Positions 7,966-17,441 of a DNA stretch of 62,302 nucleotides are shown piece after piece; within the stretch, counting starts at the first letter, position 1, and each line of letters starts with the position of its first letter. The DNA lies in the NCBI GenBank assembly GCA_903898755.1, contig CAIUGT010000045.1, forward strand, positions 1-62,302, in the 5' to 3' direction. The notes beneath the pieces are model-generated. The model saw only the letters and a program-made list of their open reading frames with translations, did no database searches and was not told the origin of the DNA. Origin of the DNA: an uncultured bacterium. GTDB taxonomy: Bacteria > Planctomycetota > Phycisphaerae > Phycisphaerales > SM1A02. A program made the translations under genes and the position numbers.

Positions 7966-8907
7966 TTATTTTTCAGCGGCGATGTAGGCAATCCAGCCTG
8001 CGCATGCCTCGCCTTGCGTGGCCTTGCGGAAAATTCCATTGCCGCCGCCAGTGGCGTGATCGGTGCCTTCCCAATACACGGTACTTCGTTTAAAGCCCGC
8101 GTCAGCGAGTAATTCCTGTAATTCTGCGATGGTCCATAGACGCCAATCGTAGGTAAATGCCTTGCGAATTTGAGTGCCGTCTGGAAACTTGAAGTGAATG
8201 TGGTTCAACACCTCGCCCGAAATGGGGTTGTACTTCGCGGTGTCCCATATATAGGTGAAGCCGTCCAAATTGCGCTCCTCATTTTGCTCGGAGAAACTTT
8301 CATAGCCGCCATAGCAGTCCAAGAAAAACACGCCGTCTTTTTTCAGGCGCGTGCGCGCGAATTTAAAATAGCGCAAGAGTTCCGCGCGCTTTTTAAATAT
8401 GTAATACGAGAAGTTGAACGCGGCCACCACATCAACCAAGTCGCCCTTGTGTGAAAGCACATTTCCTTGCACGGTGTGCAAGCGCTTGTGCGCGCCAGGC
8501 GACAATTGTTGCTTGCGACGCGCGGCGCCCCATGCAAGCACCGATGGATCAAGGTCAACACCATACGCATGATTGGTTGGGCGGCGAATGACCCACGCGC
8601 TTGAAAGAATATGCGTGCCACAAAAGTCCTCGCGAAATGTGGCGGGCAAGCGATTGGTGATGGACTTGAACACCTTGTCAATGAACTCAACCTCCTCCTT
8701 GGGAGTTTGCACGGACAATTCATACAGTTCATGATGATCACTGGTGGCCGCGGTGCGCCACGCTTTTTTTACCGTCTTGCGCGCGGACTTCGCGGCTGGC
8801 TTTTTCTTTAATTTTGCAGACGCCTTGGCGACGACTTGCGCCTTTGCGCGCGCCAATGTGCTGGTGGAATTTTGAACGCGTGGACGATTCATTTCTATGA
8901 CGGACAT
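7966..8907 (-). CDS. Class I SAM-dependent methyltransferase with lysine-rich N-terminal tail
   Basis: Residues about 65-313 form a Rossmann-type methyltransferase: motif I region FREDFCGTHILSSAW, acidic GVDLDPSVLAWG, the VDVVAAFNFSYYIF block and RTRLKKDGVFFLDCYGG. The first 50 residues are a separate basic tail of Ala/Lys/Arg with little else (for example KLKKKPAAKSARKTVKKAW), resembling histone H1-like C-terminal tails and suggesting nucleic-acid binding. The substrate is unknown. The gene sits 12 bases after the VTT protein gene. A shorter start at the internal ATG (MNRPRV) would keep the tail. Confidence 0.85.
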   Translation of the reverse strand: MSVIEMNRPRVQNSTSTLARAKAQVVAKASAKLKKKPAAKSARKTVKKAWRTAATSDHHELYELSVQTPKEEVEFIDKVFKSITNRLPATFREDFCGTHILSSAWVIRRPTNHAYGVDLDPSVLAWGAARRKQQLSPGAHKRLHTVQGNVLSHKGDLVDVVAAFNFSYYIFKKRAELLRYFKFARTRLKKDGVFFLDCYGGYESFSEQNEERNLDGFTYIWDTAKYNPISGEVLNHIHFKFPDGTQIRKAFTYDWRLWTIAELQELLADAGFKRSTVYWEGTDHATGGGNGIFRKATQGEACAGWIAYIAAEK

Positions 8908-8919
8908 GGGTGAAGCAAG

Positions 8920-9690
8920 TTAGCGAATCGCCGGGGTTTCGTCACGCAACGCGCGATCAAGCGCGGCGCGCGCAACCCATCCAATCACCGCTAGCGTGAC
9001 CATGAAAATGAGAACACCCACAATCACAGCCATATATCCCTGATTTTGGGCCAGTGTTTGAATATCGGTGGCGCCCGTGGCGGAAGCCGAAGCCGCCATA
9101 AAACACGCGAACAACGTTCGAGGCGCTATGCCCACGGAAGATCCGATTAAAAATTCTCTCCAGCCCGCGCCGCAAGCCGCAAGCACCAAGTTGGTCACTG
9201 CAAATGGTCCGCTTGGAGAAAGTCGAATCAAAGCGATGATGCCCGTGGCCTTCCACGCATGTTCCTCAAGGATTGTTTTTCGAATAATGGACCAGCGCTT
9301 GCGCGAGTCAATCCACTTGGCGACATGATCTGCGCAGACCAATTTGCTAATACCAAAACCAATCGTGCTGCCGCCTAGATATCCGACGGCGCATGCGGCG
9401 AAACCAAGCTCAACACCAAAGACCCAACCGCCAACAATGGTGGCGGCATACGTTGGCAAAATGCCAAGGCCCGTCAACACCGCGTAGCTTGCCGCAAAAA
9501 TCATGGCGGCGTTCAGGTCTTCGCCACCAAGCCAGTGGTGTGCGGAGTTGATGTTGGCCAACAAAATCAGTCCGCACGTTAAAGGCAAAACGCACCACAC
9601 GATGAACAAAACAAAACCTCCGCGCATGCCGCTGGGAAGCGTCTGAAAAAATTGCTTCCACGCGAATGGCGGAGGTGTTTGCGTTGTCAT
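8920..9690 (-). CDS. TVP38/TMEM64 (VTT/DedA-like) family membrane protein
   Basis: A 256-residue integral membrane protein with a long first helix (FVLFIVWCVLPLTCGLIL) and several more helices. The central VTT domain shows FGVELGFAACAVGYLGGSTI and IALIRLSPSGPFAVTNLVL, typical of the TVP38/TMEM64 group. Related proteins act in lipid scrambling or membrane homeostasis; the exact role here is unknown. It is 15 bases downstream of icd and 12 upstream of the methyltransferase gene, so it is probably cotranscribed. Confidence 0.85.
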   Translation of the reverse strand: MTTQTPPPFAWKQFFQTLPSGMRGGFVLFIVWCVLPLTCGLILLANINSAHHWLGGEDLNAAMIFAASYAVLTGLGILPTYAATIVGGWVFGVELGFAACAVGYLGGSTIGFGISKLVCADHVAKWIDSRKRWSIIRKTILEEHAWKATGIIALIRLSPSGPFAVTNLVLAACGAGWREFLIGSSVGIAPRTLFACFMAASASATGATDIQTLAQNQGYMAVIVGVLIFMVTLAVIGWVARAALDRALRDETPAIR

Positions 9691-9705
9691 TGAATCAATG
9701 GCGAT

Positions 9706-11100
9706 TTACGCCGTAACCGCCACGCGCGCATCCATGTGGCGAATAATTTCATGGGCAAATTCAGAGCATTTCACCTTGCGCGCGCCTTCCATCAAGCGAT
9801 GGAAATCGTACGTGACGGTGCGCGCCGTAATGGCCGCGTCCATTCCAGAAATGATCAAGTCGGCGGCCTCGCTCCACCCCATGTAGCGCAGCATCATTTC
9901 GCCGGACAAAATCACGCTGCCTGGATTCACTTGATCCAAGTTGGCGTACTTCGGCGCGGTGCCGTGTGTGGCTTCGAAAATAGCGTGACCAGTCATCTCA
10001 TTAATGTTGGCTCCTGGCGCGATACCGATACCACCCACTTGCGCCGCGAGCGCGTCGGACAAATAGTCGCCGTTCAAATTCATGGTTGCGATCACGTCAA
10101 AATCTTTGGCGCGCGTGAGCACTTGTTGCAATGTGATGTCTGCGATGGAATCCTTGATGAGCAACTTGCTCTTCCACTTTCCGCCGCCGTGGGTTGCCCA
10201 CAACTTCATGGCCACATCAATCTCGGCGCGAATCTTGCCTTGTTGATCTGGCGTCATCATGTCGTAGCCCGGATCGATCATCTTGGCGTTGGCCTCGGTG
10301 GTCAGCTCGGCGTTGGCATCCTTGTTTCCAAAGATCCACGTCTCACGCTCGCTCACGGTTTCATTGCGGAATTCCTTGGCCGCAAGCGCGTAGCCCCAAT
10401 CTTTGAAGGCCCCCTCGGTGAACTTCATGATGTTGCCCTTATGCACAATCGTCAGGCTTTTTCGCTTCTCTTTCAGCGCGTACTTAATGGCGCTGCGCAC
10501 AAGTCGCTCGGTGCCGTCCATGGAAATTGGCTTAATGCCAATGCCGCTGGTTTCTGGAAAACGAATTTTTTTATACTGCTCTGGAAACGCCAACTTGAAA
10601 GCATCCATAAATTTCTTGGCGTCAGGTGAGCCTTCCTTGAATTCAATGCCAGCGTAAATGTCCTCGGTGTTCTCGCGAAAAATCACGGCGTTCACATCTT
10701 CTGGCTTCTTCACTGGACTTGGCACGCCCTTGAAGTAGCGCACGGGTCGCAAGCAAACATACAGATCAAGTTTCTGGCGCAGCGCGACGTTCAGACTGCT
10801 AATGCCGCCACCAATTGGAGTGGTCAGCGGACCCTTGATGCCAACAAGCATGTCGCGGAATGCGGTGAGCGTTTCTTCTGGCAACCATGAGCCAGTTTTG
10901 TTAAAAGCTTTTTCGCCGGCGAGAACTTCATGCCAGTGAATCTTGCGCTTGCCGTTGTAGGCTTTTTCAACCGCGGCATCGAACACCATTTGACTGGCCT
11001 TCCAAATGTCGGGGCCTGTTCCGTCGCCCTCAATAAATGGAATGATTGGTTGATCTGGAACTTGAAGTCCTGCGGTGGTCATTTGAATTTTGCTTGGCAT
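9706..11100 (-). CDS. icd: NADP-type isocitrate dehydrogenase
   Basis: Converts isocitrate to 2-oxoglutarate and CO2 in the TCA cycle. It is 464 residues with the substrate loop [20 protein letters not shown] (the equivalent of the phosphorylated serine of E. coli Icd is kept), [11 protein letters not shown], the catalytic Lys/Asp blocks, and the cofactor region [18 protein letters not shown] followed by MMLRYMGW, as in NADP-dependent bacterial enzymes. A clear AGGAG lies 6 bases before the ATG. It heads icd-VTT-methyltransferase-polyprenyl synthase. Confidence 0.96.
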   Translation of the reverse strand: MPSKIQMTTAGLQVPDQPIIPFIEGDGTGPDIWKASQMVFDAAVEKAYNGKRKIHWHEVLAGEKAFNKTGSWLPEETLTAFRDMLVGIKGPLTTPIGGGISSLNVALRQKLDLYVCLRPVRYFKGVPSPVKKPEDVNAVIFRENTEDIYAGIEFKEGSPDAKKFMDAFKLAFPEQYKKIRFPETSGIGIKPISMDGTERLVRSAIKYALKEKRKSLTIVHKGNIMKFTEGAFKDWGYALAAKEFRNETVSERETWIFGNKDANAELTTEANAKMIDPGYDMMTPDQQGKIRAEIDVAMKLWATHGGGKWKSKLLIKDSIADITLQQVLTRAKDFDVIATMNLNGDYLSDALAAQVGGIGIAPGANINEMTGHAIFEATHGTAPKYANLDQVNPGSVILSGEMMLRYMGWSEAADLIISGMDAAITARTVTYDFHRLMEGARKVKCSEFAHEIIRHMDARVAVTA

Positions 11101-11192
11101 TGGTTTCTCCTATGAAAAGATAAAAAAGTTCAGTGAGGGATTGTGATGAGTTTATAAATTTTGGTCGCGGCGCGTTTGTGAATTGATCTGGT

Positions 11193-12395
11193 TTATGGCT
11201 CTGGCGGCGGCTCAAAAGGCGAAGGCTCAACCGGTTCAGTTGCCGGCGCAGGATCGGGTTTTGCAACTGGAATCGGTTTCGTAACCGGCGCAGGCGCTGG
11301 AATTGGTTCAGGAATTGGCGTGGGTGCGGGCTCGGCTGCGGGCGCGGGTTCTGCTGCAGGAACTGGTTTTGAAATTGGTGCGGGTGTGGGCTCGGTTGCT
11401 GGTGCGGGTTCTGGAATTGGTTCTGAAATTGGCGCGGATGCGGGCTTGGGATCCGGAATACTTGCACCTTCTGTTTTTGGACCACGAACTGGAATCACTT
11501 TTGGTGATGCAACGCGTGCCGGGACCGCCCTGGAAACACTTGCAGGTTTCGTAATAACTACAGGTCTCGGATCGAGTACGGGCTCTGGAATAAGAGCGGG
11601 CTCTGTCAATGCTTCCGCTTTGACTACTGGCTCAGGCTGTGCAACTGGTTGAACGATTGGCTGCGCTTGGACAATTGGTTCTGGTTCCGCAATTGGTGGC
11701 GTTTGCACAACTGGCTCAGGCTCCGCAACTGGTTGTGAAACAGCAACGGGAACTGCAATAGCGGCCTCTGTTTTTGCAGGTTCAATTCCGCGCGCGTTTG
11801 GAATTTCAGTTGGAATTACTGCGTCACTTTGCGTTGCTGAAAGCACTGGAAGCGGCGCAGAACGTTCGGGCAATTTTTTAGATTCTTCCGCTGAAAACGC
11901 ACGGATCTGCGCTTTTTTCTCAAGCGGCATTCCGTTGAGTCGTCGATCCACTTCATCTAAATAGTGCCGGGCTTGCAACCAAAAATGCGCGGGAACGGTG
12001 ATTGTGCTTGTTGAAAATTCAACGGCCGGTGGATCCGTGTCAGTTAATTCCGCTGAAAATCTCCACTCGGTTTCTTCACGCCTTGGCGCCTCGCCAGAAA
12101 CCATGACATCACGTCGCACATTGCGAAGAATTTCAAGTCGACTATTTAAATCATCGCGCCACACCTGATTCTCAACCACAATCCAATCGGCATAGCGCGG
12201 ATCGTCGGCGGCTTGAACCATGGCTTTCCAAACTTGATCGCGGGAGTGACCTGGAAATTCACGGTCCTTGGTTCCGCAGGCCGTCAACGCGGATAGGGAC
12301 ACAATTCCCAGAAACAAAAATCGCCAATGCGCCGCATGTGAAATGCGCTTCAAATTGAAGGAGCGAGTCTGGGATTTCGTGAAGATGAATCTCAT
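11193..12395 (-). CDS. Proline-rich repeat lipoprotein of unknown function
   Basis: I start it at the ATG at 12395, four bases past the yebC stop; a longer frame runs into yebC. Residues 24-40 form a hydrophobic signal ending in LSALTAC, a lipobox with Cys40. Residues about 45-180 form a small mixed domain (DQVWKAMVQAADDPRYADWIV, VPAHFWLQARHYLDEV). From about residue 190 to the end the protein is a low-complexity tract of Pro, Glu, Ala and Val with EPxP-type steps (PVAEPEPVVQTPPIAEPEP). Such rods often span the periplasm or cell wall. No family was recognised. It ends a long operon. Confidence 0.75.
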   Translation of the reverse strand: MRFIFTKSQTRSFNLKRISHAAHWRFLFLGIVSLSALTACGTKDREFPGHSRDQVWKAMVQAADDPRYADWIVVENQVWRDDLNSRLEILRNVRRDVMVSGEAPRREETEWRFSAELTDTDPPAVEFSTSTITVPAHFWLQARHYLDEVDRRLNGMPLEKKAQIRAFSAEESKKLPERSAPLPVLSATQSDAVIPTEIPNARGIEPAKTEAAIAVPVAVSQPVAEPEPVVQTPPIAEPEPIVQAQPIVQPVAQPEPVVKAEALTEPALIPEPVLDPRPVVITKPASVSRAVPARVASPKVIPVRGPKTEGASIPDPKPASAPISEPIPEPAPATEPTPAPISKPVPAAEPAPAAEPAPTPIPEPIPAPAPVTKPIPVAKPDPAPATEPVEPSPFEPPPEP

Positions 12396-12399
12396 GGAC

Positions 12400-13122
12400 T
12401 TAATCACGCGCCAAATTTGTGTGCACTCGTTGCACATCATCATGATCCTCTAAAGCCTCGACCAATTTTTCAACTGTTTGCATTGTTTCTGCATCGACTG
12501 AAACCGTATTCAGTGGAACATATTCTATTTGAGCGCTGACCACAGCAATGTTCGCCGCTTCAACGGCCTCACGAACAACTCCAAACATGGCGGGCGCGGT
12601 TGTGATTTGCCAACCTTCATCGCCACTTTGAACATCATCAGCGCCGGCCGCAAGGACAATTTCCAGAAGGGCGTCTTCGGTGGTGGCCGAGCTTGAAATC
12701 AGCAGAATTCCCTGCTGAATAAAGCCAAACATGACACTATTCGGCACGCCAATTTTGCCGTCATTCTTGTCAAAAATGGTGCGGATTTCGGGCGCGGTTC
12801 GATTGGTGTTTGCGACCAACGCCTCCACCACAAGCGCCACGCCGCCAGGACCAAATCCCTCGTAACGAGTCGGCTCATAGCGCTCACTTTCAAGACCACC
12901 CGAGCCTTTTTTGATGGCCTTCTCAATCGTGTCGCGGGGCATGTTGCCCGCCTTGGCGTCAAGAATGGCCAAACGCAAAGCGGAGTTAAATTTGGGATCC
13001 ACGCCACCGGTGCGCGCCGCAACAATGACGGCACGACTGAGCTTGCTCCAAATTTTTCCTCGCTTGGCGTCCACCGCCGCCTTGCGATGCTTTATGTTTT
13101 TCCAAACACTATGGCCAGCCAT
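12400..13122 (-). CDS. yebC: YebC/PmpR/TACO1 family protein
   Basis: 240 residues beginning MAGHSVWKNIKHRKAAVDAK, the hallmark N-terminus of YebC proteins (usually MAGHSKWANIKHRK), then GNMPRDTIEKAIKKG, RYEGFGPGGVALVVEAL and NTNRTAPEIRTIFDKNDG. Family members act as translation factors that help ribosomes on difficult sequences, or as DNA-binding regulators. Its ATG shares a base with the stop of the large TPR gene (TAATG), so translation is probably coupled. Confidence 0.95.
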   Translation of the reverse strand: MAGHSVWKNIKHRKAAVDAKRGKIWSKLSRAVIVAARTGGVDPKFNSALRLAILDAKAGNMPRDTIEKAIKKGSGGLESERYEPTRYEGFGPGGVALVVEALVANTNRTAPEIRTIFDKNDGKIGVPNSVMFGFIQQGILLISSSATTEDALLEIVLAAGADDVQSGDEGWQITTAPAMFGVVREAVEAANIAVVSAQIEYVPLNTVSVDAETMQTVEKLVEALEDHDDVQRVHTNLARD

Positions 13123-16100
13123 TATTGAGCTCCTTCAGGAGTTGTCCTGGACTCCTTGGGTGCCACCGTATCAGACGCGGGCACGGGCGCAACCTTGACA
13201 TTGGCCGAAGTTGGCGCGAAATCCATTTCCGCCAATTCAGGCTCGCCGCCTTGCGCGATTGAATTTAATTTTTTCTTGGCGCGCTCAATAGCCGCTCCAT
13301 CGTTGCGATTATAAAAGGCGTCGGCGCTCCATGCGCGAATGCCCCACTCGCGTTGCTGCAAAATGGAAAATGCATTGGCGACATTTTCACGCGATGATTT
13401 ATTCACGCCTTGATCAGCGACCGCGCGCCACAGTTGCATGGCCTGCTGTATTTCACCGGCGCGATACAGCGCATCCGCGCAATGGTCCATGGATTCAGGA
13501 GAGGCTTTATCTTGCGCTTTTTCAAGCGATTTTTGCAACAAGCTCAGGGCGCCTGCAGCGCCTTCCATGTCCAGCAAACGACCCTGTCGATACGCCAACC
13601 ATCCAGCTGTATCAAGCGTGCTTGAATCATTGGGCGTGGCCACAAGCGCGCGGCGAGTGAGATCGATTGTGGCCGCGTCAATTTGGTTGCGCTCCATGCG
13701 CAGCCAAGCGAGATTGTTCATGGCCGATGCGAGATTGGGCGCAAGACCAACCGCGGACTGGAAACATTCCTCCGCGGCGGCTGGGTCGCTGGCCATCAAA
13801 AATGCGTTTCCCAATTCAGCCAAATCTTCGGCGGCGCTTGTGACCTGAGGATCTTTGATATGAAATTGATTCTGCTCGCGTTCTTGCGCCAGACGCTGGA
13901 TCGCCTTGGTCACATTTCCCTTGGCAATGAGACAAGCCAACTCCGCGCGGAAAAGTTGCGATTTATTTTTGTCCTTGCTCAACGCGCCGCAATCATGCAG
14001 AAGATATTCCGCACGCATAAACATGCCTTCATCCGCCAACAATTGAGCGGCTTCAACAGCGTTCACAACGGGCCAAGCACGCGCGTGTTTTTTACTTATT
14101 GCGCGCGCCTCTTCCAAAGTGCCATCCAACATTGCGTAGGCAACGTACATGGGTTGCACTTTGGCATCATCCAGCAATGGCTTTGCCAGCGCGGCTTGCA
14201 GTGCCAAGCGTTGCTCCATGTTTTTTGGCAACTGATGCGCCAATATAACCGCGGTTTTACGCTGGTTTTGTGACAGGCGCCCACTTGCAACCAAGTCGTG
14301 AATTTCTTGCGCCGCAACGTTGGGCTTCAGGGACAACTCAAACTCAATCCGCTCAAGTTGCGTGCGACCCGCCGCATTTCGTAAACGCTCTGGCGCATTG
14401 TCGATGACACTTAATGCCTCCGTTTTTTGTCCCGCCGCCATAAGCGAGCGAATACAACCGCGAGTGAGCGCGTCGGAATCAGGATCCAAAGCTAAAGCCG
14501 TCCTCAGAATTTCTATCGCCTCCAGCAACCGCCCTTGCCGCGCCTTGCATGAAAGATCAACCTCGCCCAGCTCCGCGGCTGACGGATGCGCCAACACCAA
14601 TGCGTCAAGAAATTTTTCAGTTTCAGCCAATCGACCCGTTTCAGCGGCCGCGGACAAAATGGCTTGCCCAACGGATGCGTCAAATGGATCCTCGGTCAGC
14701 AACATGCGCAGTGATTCCATGTTGAAGGTTGATTGATTGCGGCGCAGAGACGACAACGCTTTTTCTCGGCGAACTTCGCGCAACACCTGCTGCGATTGAC
14801 TGGTCATGACAACTTCGAAAGCGTCCACGTCCGGAGCAATGCCGCGCTCTGGCGAAGCAACTTCTAAAAACTTTCGCGCTGCCATGCGATTATTGGGCGC
14901 AGCCTCCATGGCCCGCTCAAACGAATTTCGCGACTCCAACGCGGCCTCTTTTTTGCGATCATACGGCGCATCTATTGATGGATTGACCGCAAGCGACAAG
15001 TCAATCGCGGCACGCGCCATCCAAGCTTGCGCGCATTTTTTATCAAGCGCAATCGCACGCTCCACGCATTCAATGGCTTTATTGTTTTCACCACATTCAA
15101 GAAATGCCTGGGCCAATGCCGCCAACTCTGGCGCGGATTGTTGATCGCACACTTTTTCAAGGCGTTCAATCTTGGCCAAATCTTGCTCAATCGCAAGCGC
15201 ACTGAATGCGGCAATTCTTGCCGCGCTTGCAAGCGCGCCGCGCGAGTCCGTGAACGGCTCAATGGTGTGCAAGGCCAACAGTGAATCAAATCCAACCAGA
15301 TCAAACCATGCTCCAAGAAGAGCGCTCGTTGCATTGTTGGTCGCGGGGTTCAGGTTGTTCTTATTCGCGGAAGGTGCTTGAATTTCAGCGCGCAATTGCT
15401 TGGCTGCAGATGGCAAGGCTCGCAAAGCCACCGCCCACATTGGCGCCGACTCGGGCTTTTTTTGAACATGGTCCAAAGCAATTTGCACCGCGGCGGCAGC
15501 GCCTTGGCTTGCGGCAACGTCATTCACCAACTCCCGCAAGGCGATTTCATTTTCAAGAATAGAAGGCGCGCTGGTCAGAATAAAATCAACCGCGTGCTCA
15601 TTGCCGCATGCCAACATGCAGCGCGCTATCAACGCGTCTTGCGTGGATGCAATTTGTTGTAAACCTGCTCGAAGTGGCTGAGAAAAGCCATTTTTTTTCA
15701 ACCACTGCGTTGCGCATGGCGCTCCAGCGCGCCCTGGAGAATTTGGATTGATCAACGTATCCATCAGCAACTGTCGCGCTGCCGCGGGCCGCCCCGAACA
15801 CGCAAGAGCCCAGACCACTGGCGGCAAACTTGTGGCGTCAATTGGGTCAGACTGCGCAAGCGACTGGGTAAAAGATTCCGCCGCTGTGTCCCATTGTCCA
15901 ACAATGGCTTCACACTCGCCAGCGCAGCGCAGCAATTCTTGTGCTTGTTTATGCGGACGATTTCCATCGGTGTCCTTTTGGACGCCGAGTGACATTTCAA
16001 GTTGCGCTGCTTCATGAAAGCATGACGCCGCGGCCTGCGTGTAGTTCAATTCACGCAAGGCCGTAGCCAATCCCGCAACGGTGGCGACTTGCATTTTCAA

Positions 16101-16685
16101 ACGGGCGTTGGTTGGTTCGACGGTCAACCACACTCTTCGCGCCAGAAATAATTTCTCGGCTGCGTTCACAAATTTTTTCCCAGCCAGCGCATCAAGGCCA
16201 CTCGCGGTCAGCGCTTCCACATCCAAAGGCGCAAGCCCAAGCACTTGGTCCCAAGCGCTCAACGCAGTCTCGCGGCGTCCAGCGGCATCAAGAAGACGAG
16301 CCATTTCCCGCCACGCCAGCGCATTTTTAGAATCCTCACGCACCACCTTCAACAGCAATTGCATGGCTTGATCCAACTCGCGTTGGCGCGCATGATCGCG
16401 CGCCTTGGCCAACCAAGGCGGATTTGACTCTTTCATGGCTGGCGCGGCGCGCTCGCCAGGGCCAATGGGCGAAATAGTTTTTTCGACTTCGCTCAATGCA
16501 CTACGAGACTTTGAACTCTCCACATTGGATTTCAAAATTATGTATGCAGGCGGCGCGAGTGACTTCACGTCAACCCGCTTTTCCTCAGCCGACTGCGTTT
16601 GCAATTGTTCAACTGGTGTTTGCGGTGTGCCGACACAACCACCACACAAGGCGAGCAACGTCAAAGCCCAACGCGCTTGGTGCAT
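13122..16685 (-). CDS. Very large TPR-repeat lipoprotein
   Basis: 1187 residues from the ATG at 16685. The frame extends further upstream but only by overlapping the preceding gene. The N-terminus MHQARWALTLLALCGGC has a short signal and lipobox Cys, so the protein is probably membrane-anchored. The rest is almost all helical repeats of about 34 residues: for example ALAWREMARLLDAAGRRETA, CAQAWMARAAIDLSL and a C-terminal block LASAMNNLAWLRMERNQID followed by STLDTAGWLAYRQGRLLD, the best TPR matches. No enzymatic domain was recognised. It probably acts as an assembly or scaffolding protein on the outer-membrane or periplasmic side. It lies between an HhH-GPD-like gene (8-base gap) and yebC (TAATG overlap). 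Confidence 0.85.
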   Translation of the reverse strand: MHQARWALTLLALCGGCVGTPQTPVEQLQTQSAEEKRVDVKSLAPPAYIILKSNVESSKSRSALSEVEKTISPIGPGERAAPAMKESNPPWLAKARDHARQRELDQAMQLLLKVVREDSKNALAWREMARLLDAAGRRETALSAWDQVLGLAPLDVEALTASGLDALAGKKFVNAAEKLFLARRVWLTVEPTNARLKMQVATVAGLATALRELNYTQAAASCFHEAAQLEMSLGVQKDTDGNRPHKQAQELLRCAGECEAIVGQWDTAAESFTQSLAQSDPIDATSLPPVVWALACSGRPAAARQLLMDTLINPNSPGRAGAPCATQWLKKNGFSQPLRAGLQQIASTQDALIARCMLACGNEHAVDFILTSAPSILENEIALRELVNDVAASQGAAAAVQIALDHVQKKPESAPMWAVALRALPSAAKQLRAEIQAPSANKNNLNPATNNATSALLGAWFDLVGFDSLLALHTIEPFTDSRGALASAARIAAFSALAIEQDLAKIERLEKVCDQQSAPELAALAQAFLECGENNKAIECVERAIALDKKCAQAWMARAAIDLSLAVNPSIDAPYDRKKEAALESRNSFERAMEAAPNNRMAARKFLEVASPERGIAPDVDAFEVVMTSQSQQVLREVRREKALSSLRRNQSTFNMESLRMLLTEDPFDASVGQAILSAAAETGRLAETEKFLDALVLAHPSAAELGEVDLSCKARQGRLLEAIEILRTALALDPDSDALTRGCIRSLMAAGQKTEALSVIDNAPERLRNAAGRTQLERIEFELSLKPNVAAQEIHDLVASGRLSQNQRKTAVILAHQLPKNMEQRLALQAALAKPLLDDAKVQPMYVAYAMLDGTLEEARAISKKHARAWPVVNAVEAAQLLADEGMFMRAEYLLHDCGALSKDKNKSQLFRAELACLIAKGNVTKAIQRLAQEREQNQFHIKDPQVTSAAEDLAELGNAFLMASDPAAAEECFQSAVGLAPNLASAMNNLAWLRMERNQIDAATIDLTRRALVATPNDSSTLDTAGWLAYRQGRLLDMEGAAGALSLLQKSLEKAQDKASPESMDHCADALYRAGEIQQAMQLWRAVADQGVNKSSRENVANAFSILQQREWGIRAWSADAFYNRNDGAAIERAKKKLNSIAQGGEPELAEMDFAPTSANVKVAPVPASDTVAPKESRTTPEGAQ

Positions 16686-16693
16686 GCCAACGC

Positions 16694-17371
16694 CTACTTG
16701 CGTGAGGAGCGCTTGGATGGAGAAGCCGTGGTCTTGCGAGCGGTTTTTCCAACTCGTGCGGGGCGCCCTGAAACCAAATAGCGATCGACGGCTTTGCGAA
16801 TGGCGACGTGCGTGGACACCGCATCCTCCGCGCGAACATGGCGCAGCATGAGTTGCGATATATCCGCCGCGGAACCTGCCGCGGTGAGAATGTCGGACTC
16901 CACTAAAAGGCGAATGGATGTTCGATCCATAGGCACGGCGTGAATATTCAAACCCAGCAAACATACGCGCGCCGCCACGAATGAAGGAATTCCATCGAGA
17001 TTTTCAATGTAGCTTTTGGCGTCGCGCTTGGGAATTGTGGTGAGATGTTCCAAGCTGACCTTGTGTTGTCGCTTGAAAATATCATGCAAAGCCCGGCGCA
17101 ACAAAACGCAACGATCGTGCGCCTCTGGATAACGCACCCCAATGGTCTCGACCATTTCCTTGACAAGCGACACGCGCAGATCATTGAAGTCAACCATGTC
17201 ATGGCGAATGCGTGACATCGCGTGCGTGGTCTGGTCGCGCGACGCGTCGGCCAAGAGAAAACTTTCAATCAGCAACTCGATCAAGTCGGTTGGTGGAGTT
17301 GGGTCTTTCTCTGCGTTGGTGCGAACAAATTGTGCGAACTTGGTTGTGTAGAGCTCTGGCTTGGCGGTCAT
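16694..17371 (-). CDS. HhH-GPD (endonuclease III-like) protein lacking the Fe-S cluster
   Basis: 225 residues. The middle resembles DNA glycosylases of the HhH-GPD fold: NDLRVSLVKEMVETIG, then LDGIPSFVAARVCLLGLN where endonuclease III has its helix-hairpin-helix and catalytic Lys, then AVPMDRTSIRLL where the catalytic Asp sits. The Asp is kept but the Lys position is not, and the C-terminal four-Cys Fe-S loop is absent. The last 30 residues are basic and Ser/Lys-rich. It may be a monofunctional glycosylase or a DNA-binding derivative. It sits in the nusA-infB-rbfA operon, 70 bases after rbfA. Confidence 0.65.
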   Translation of the reverse strand: MTAKPELYTTKFAQFVRTNAEKDPTPPTDLIELLIESFLLADASRDQTTHAMSRIRHDMVDFNDLRVSLVKEMVETIGVRYPEAHDRCVLLRRALHDIFKRQHKVSLEHLTTIPKRDAKSYIENLDGIPSFVAARVCLLGLNIHAVPMDRTSIRLLVESDILTAAGSAADISQLMLRHVRAEDAVSTHVAIRKAVDRYLVSGRPARVGKTARKTTASPSKRSSRK

Positions 17372-17441
17372 GATTCCTCAGATTAATTTTGGTCTTGGGT
17401 GCGGGAGTGTGTGAACTGAATTTGAATTTTGAATATGAATT

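Noticed and set aside
9736-10629. 297-residue open frame opposite icd
   Set aside because: It is antisense to conserved icd codons, His/Arg-rich, with no domain recognisable.
11303-11652. Repetitive DNA that could look like a CRISPR or minisatellite
   Set aside because: No regular spacer-repeat structure; it encodes the proline-rich tail of the lipoprotein.
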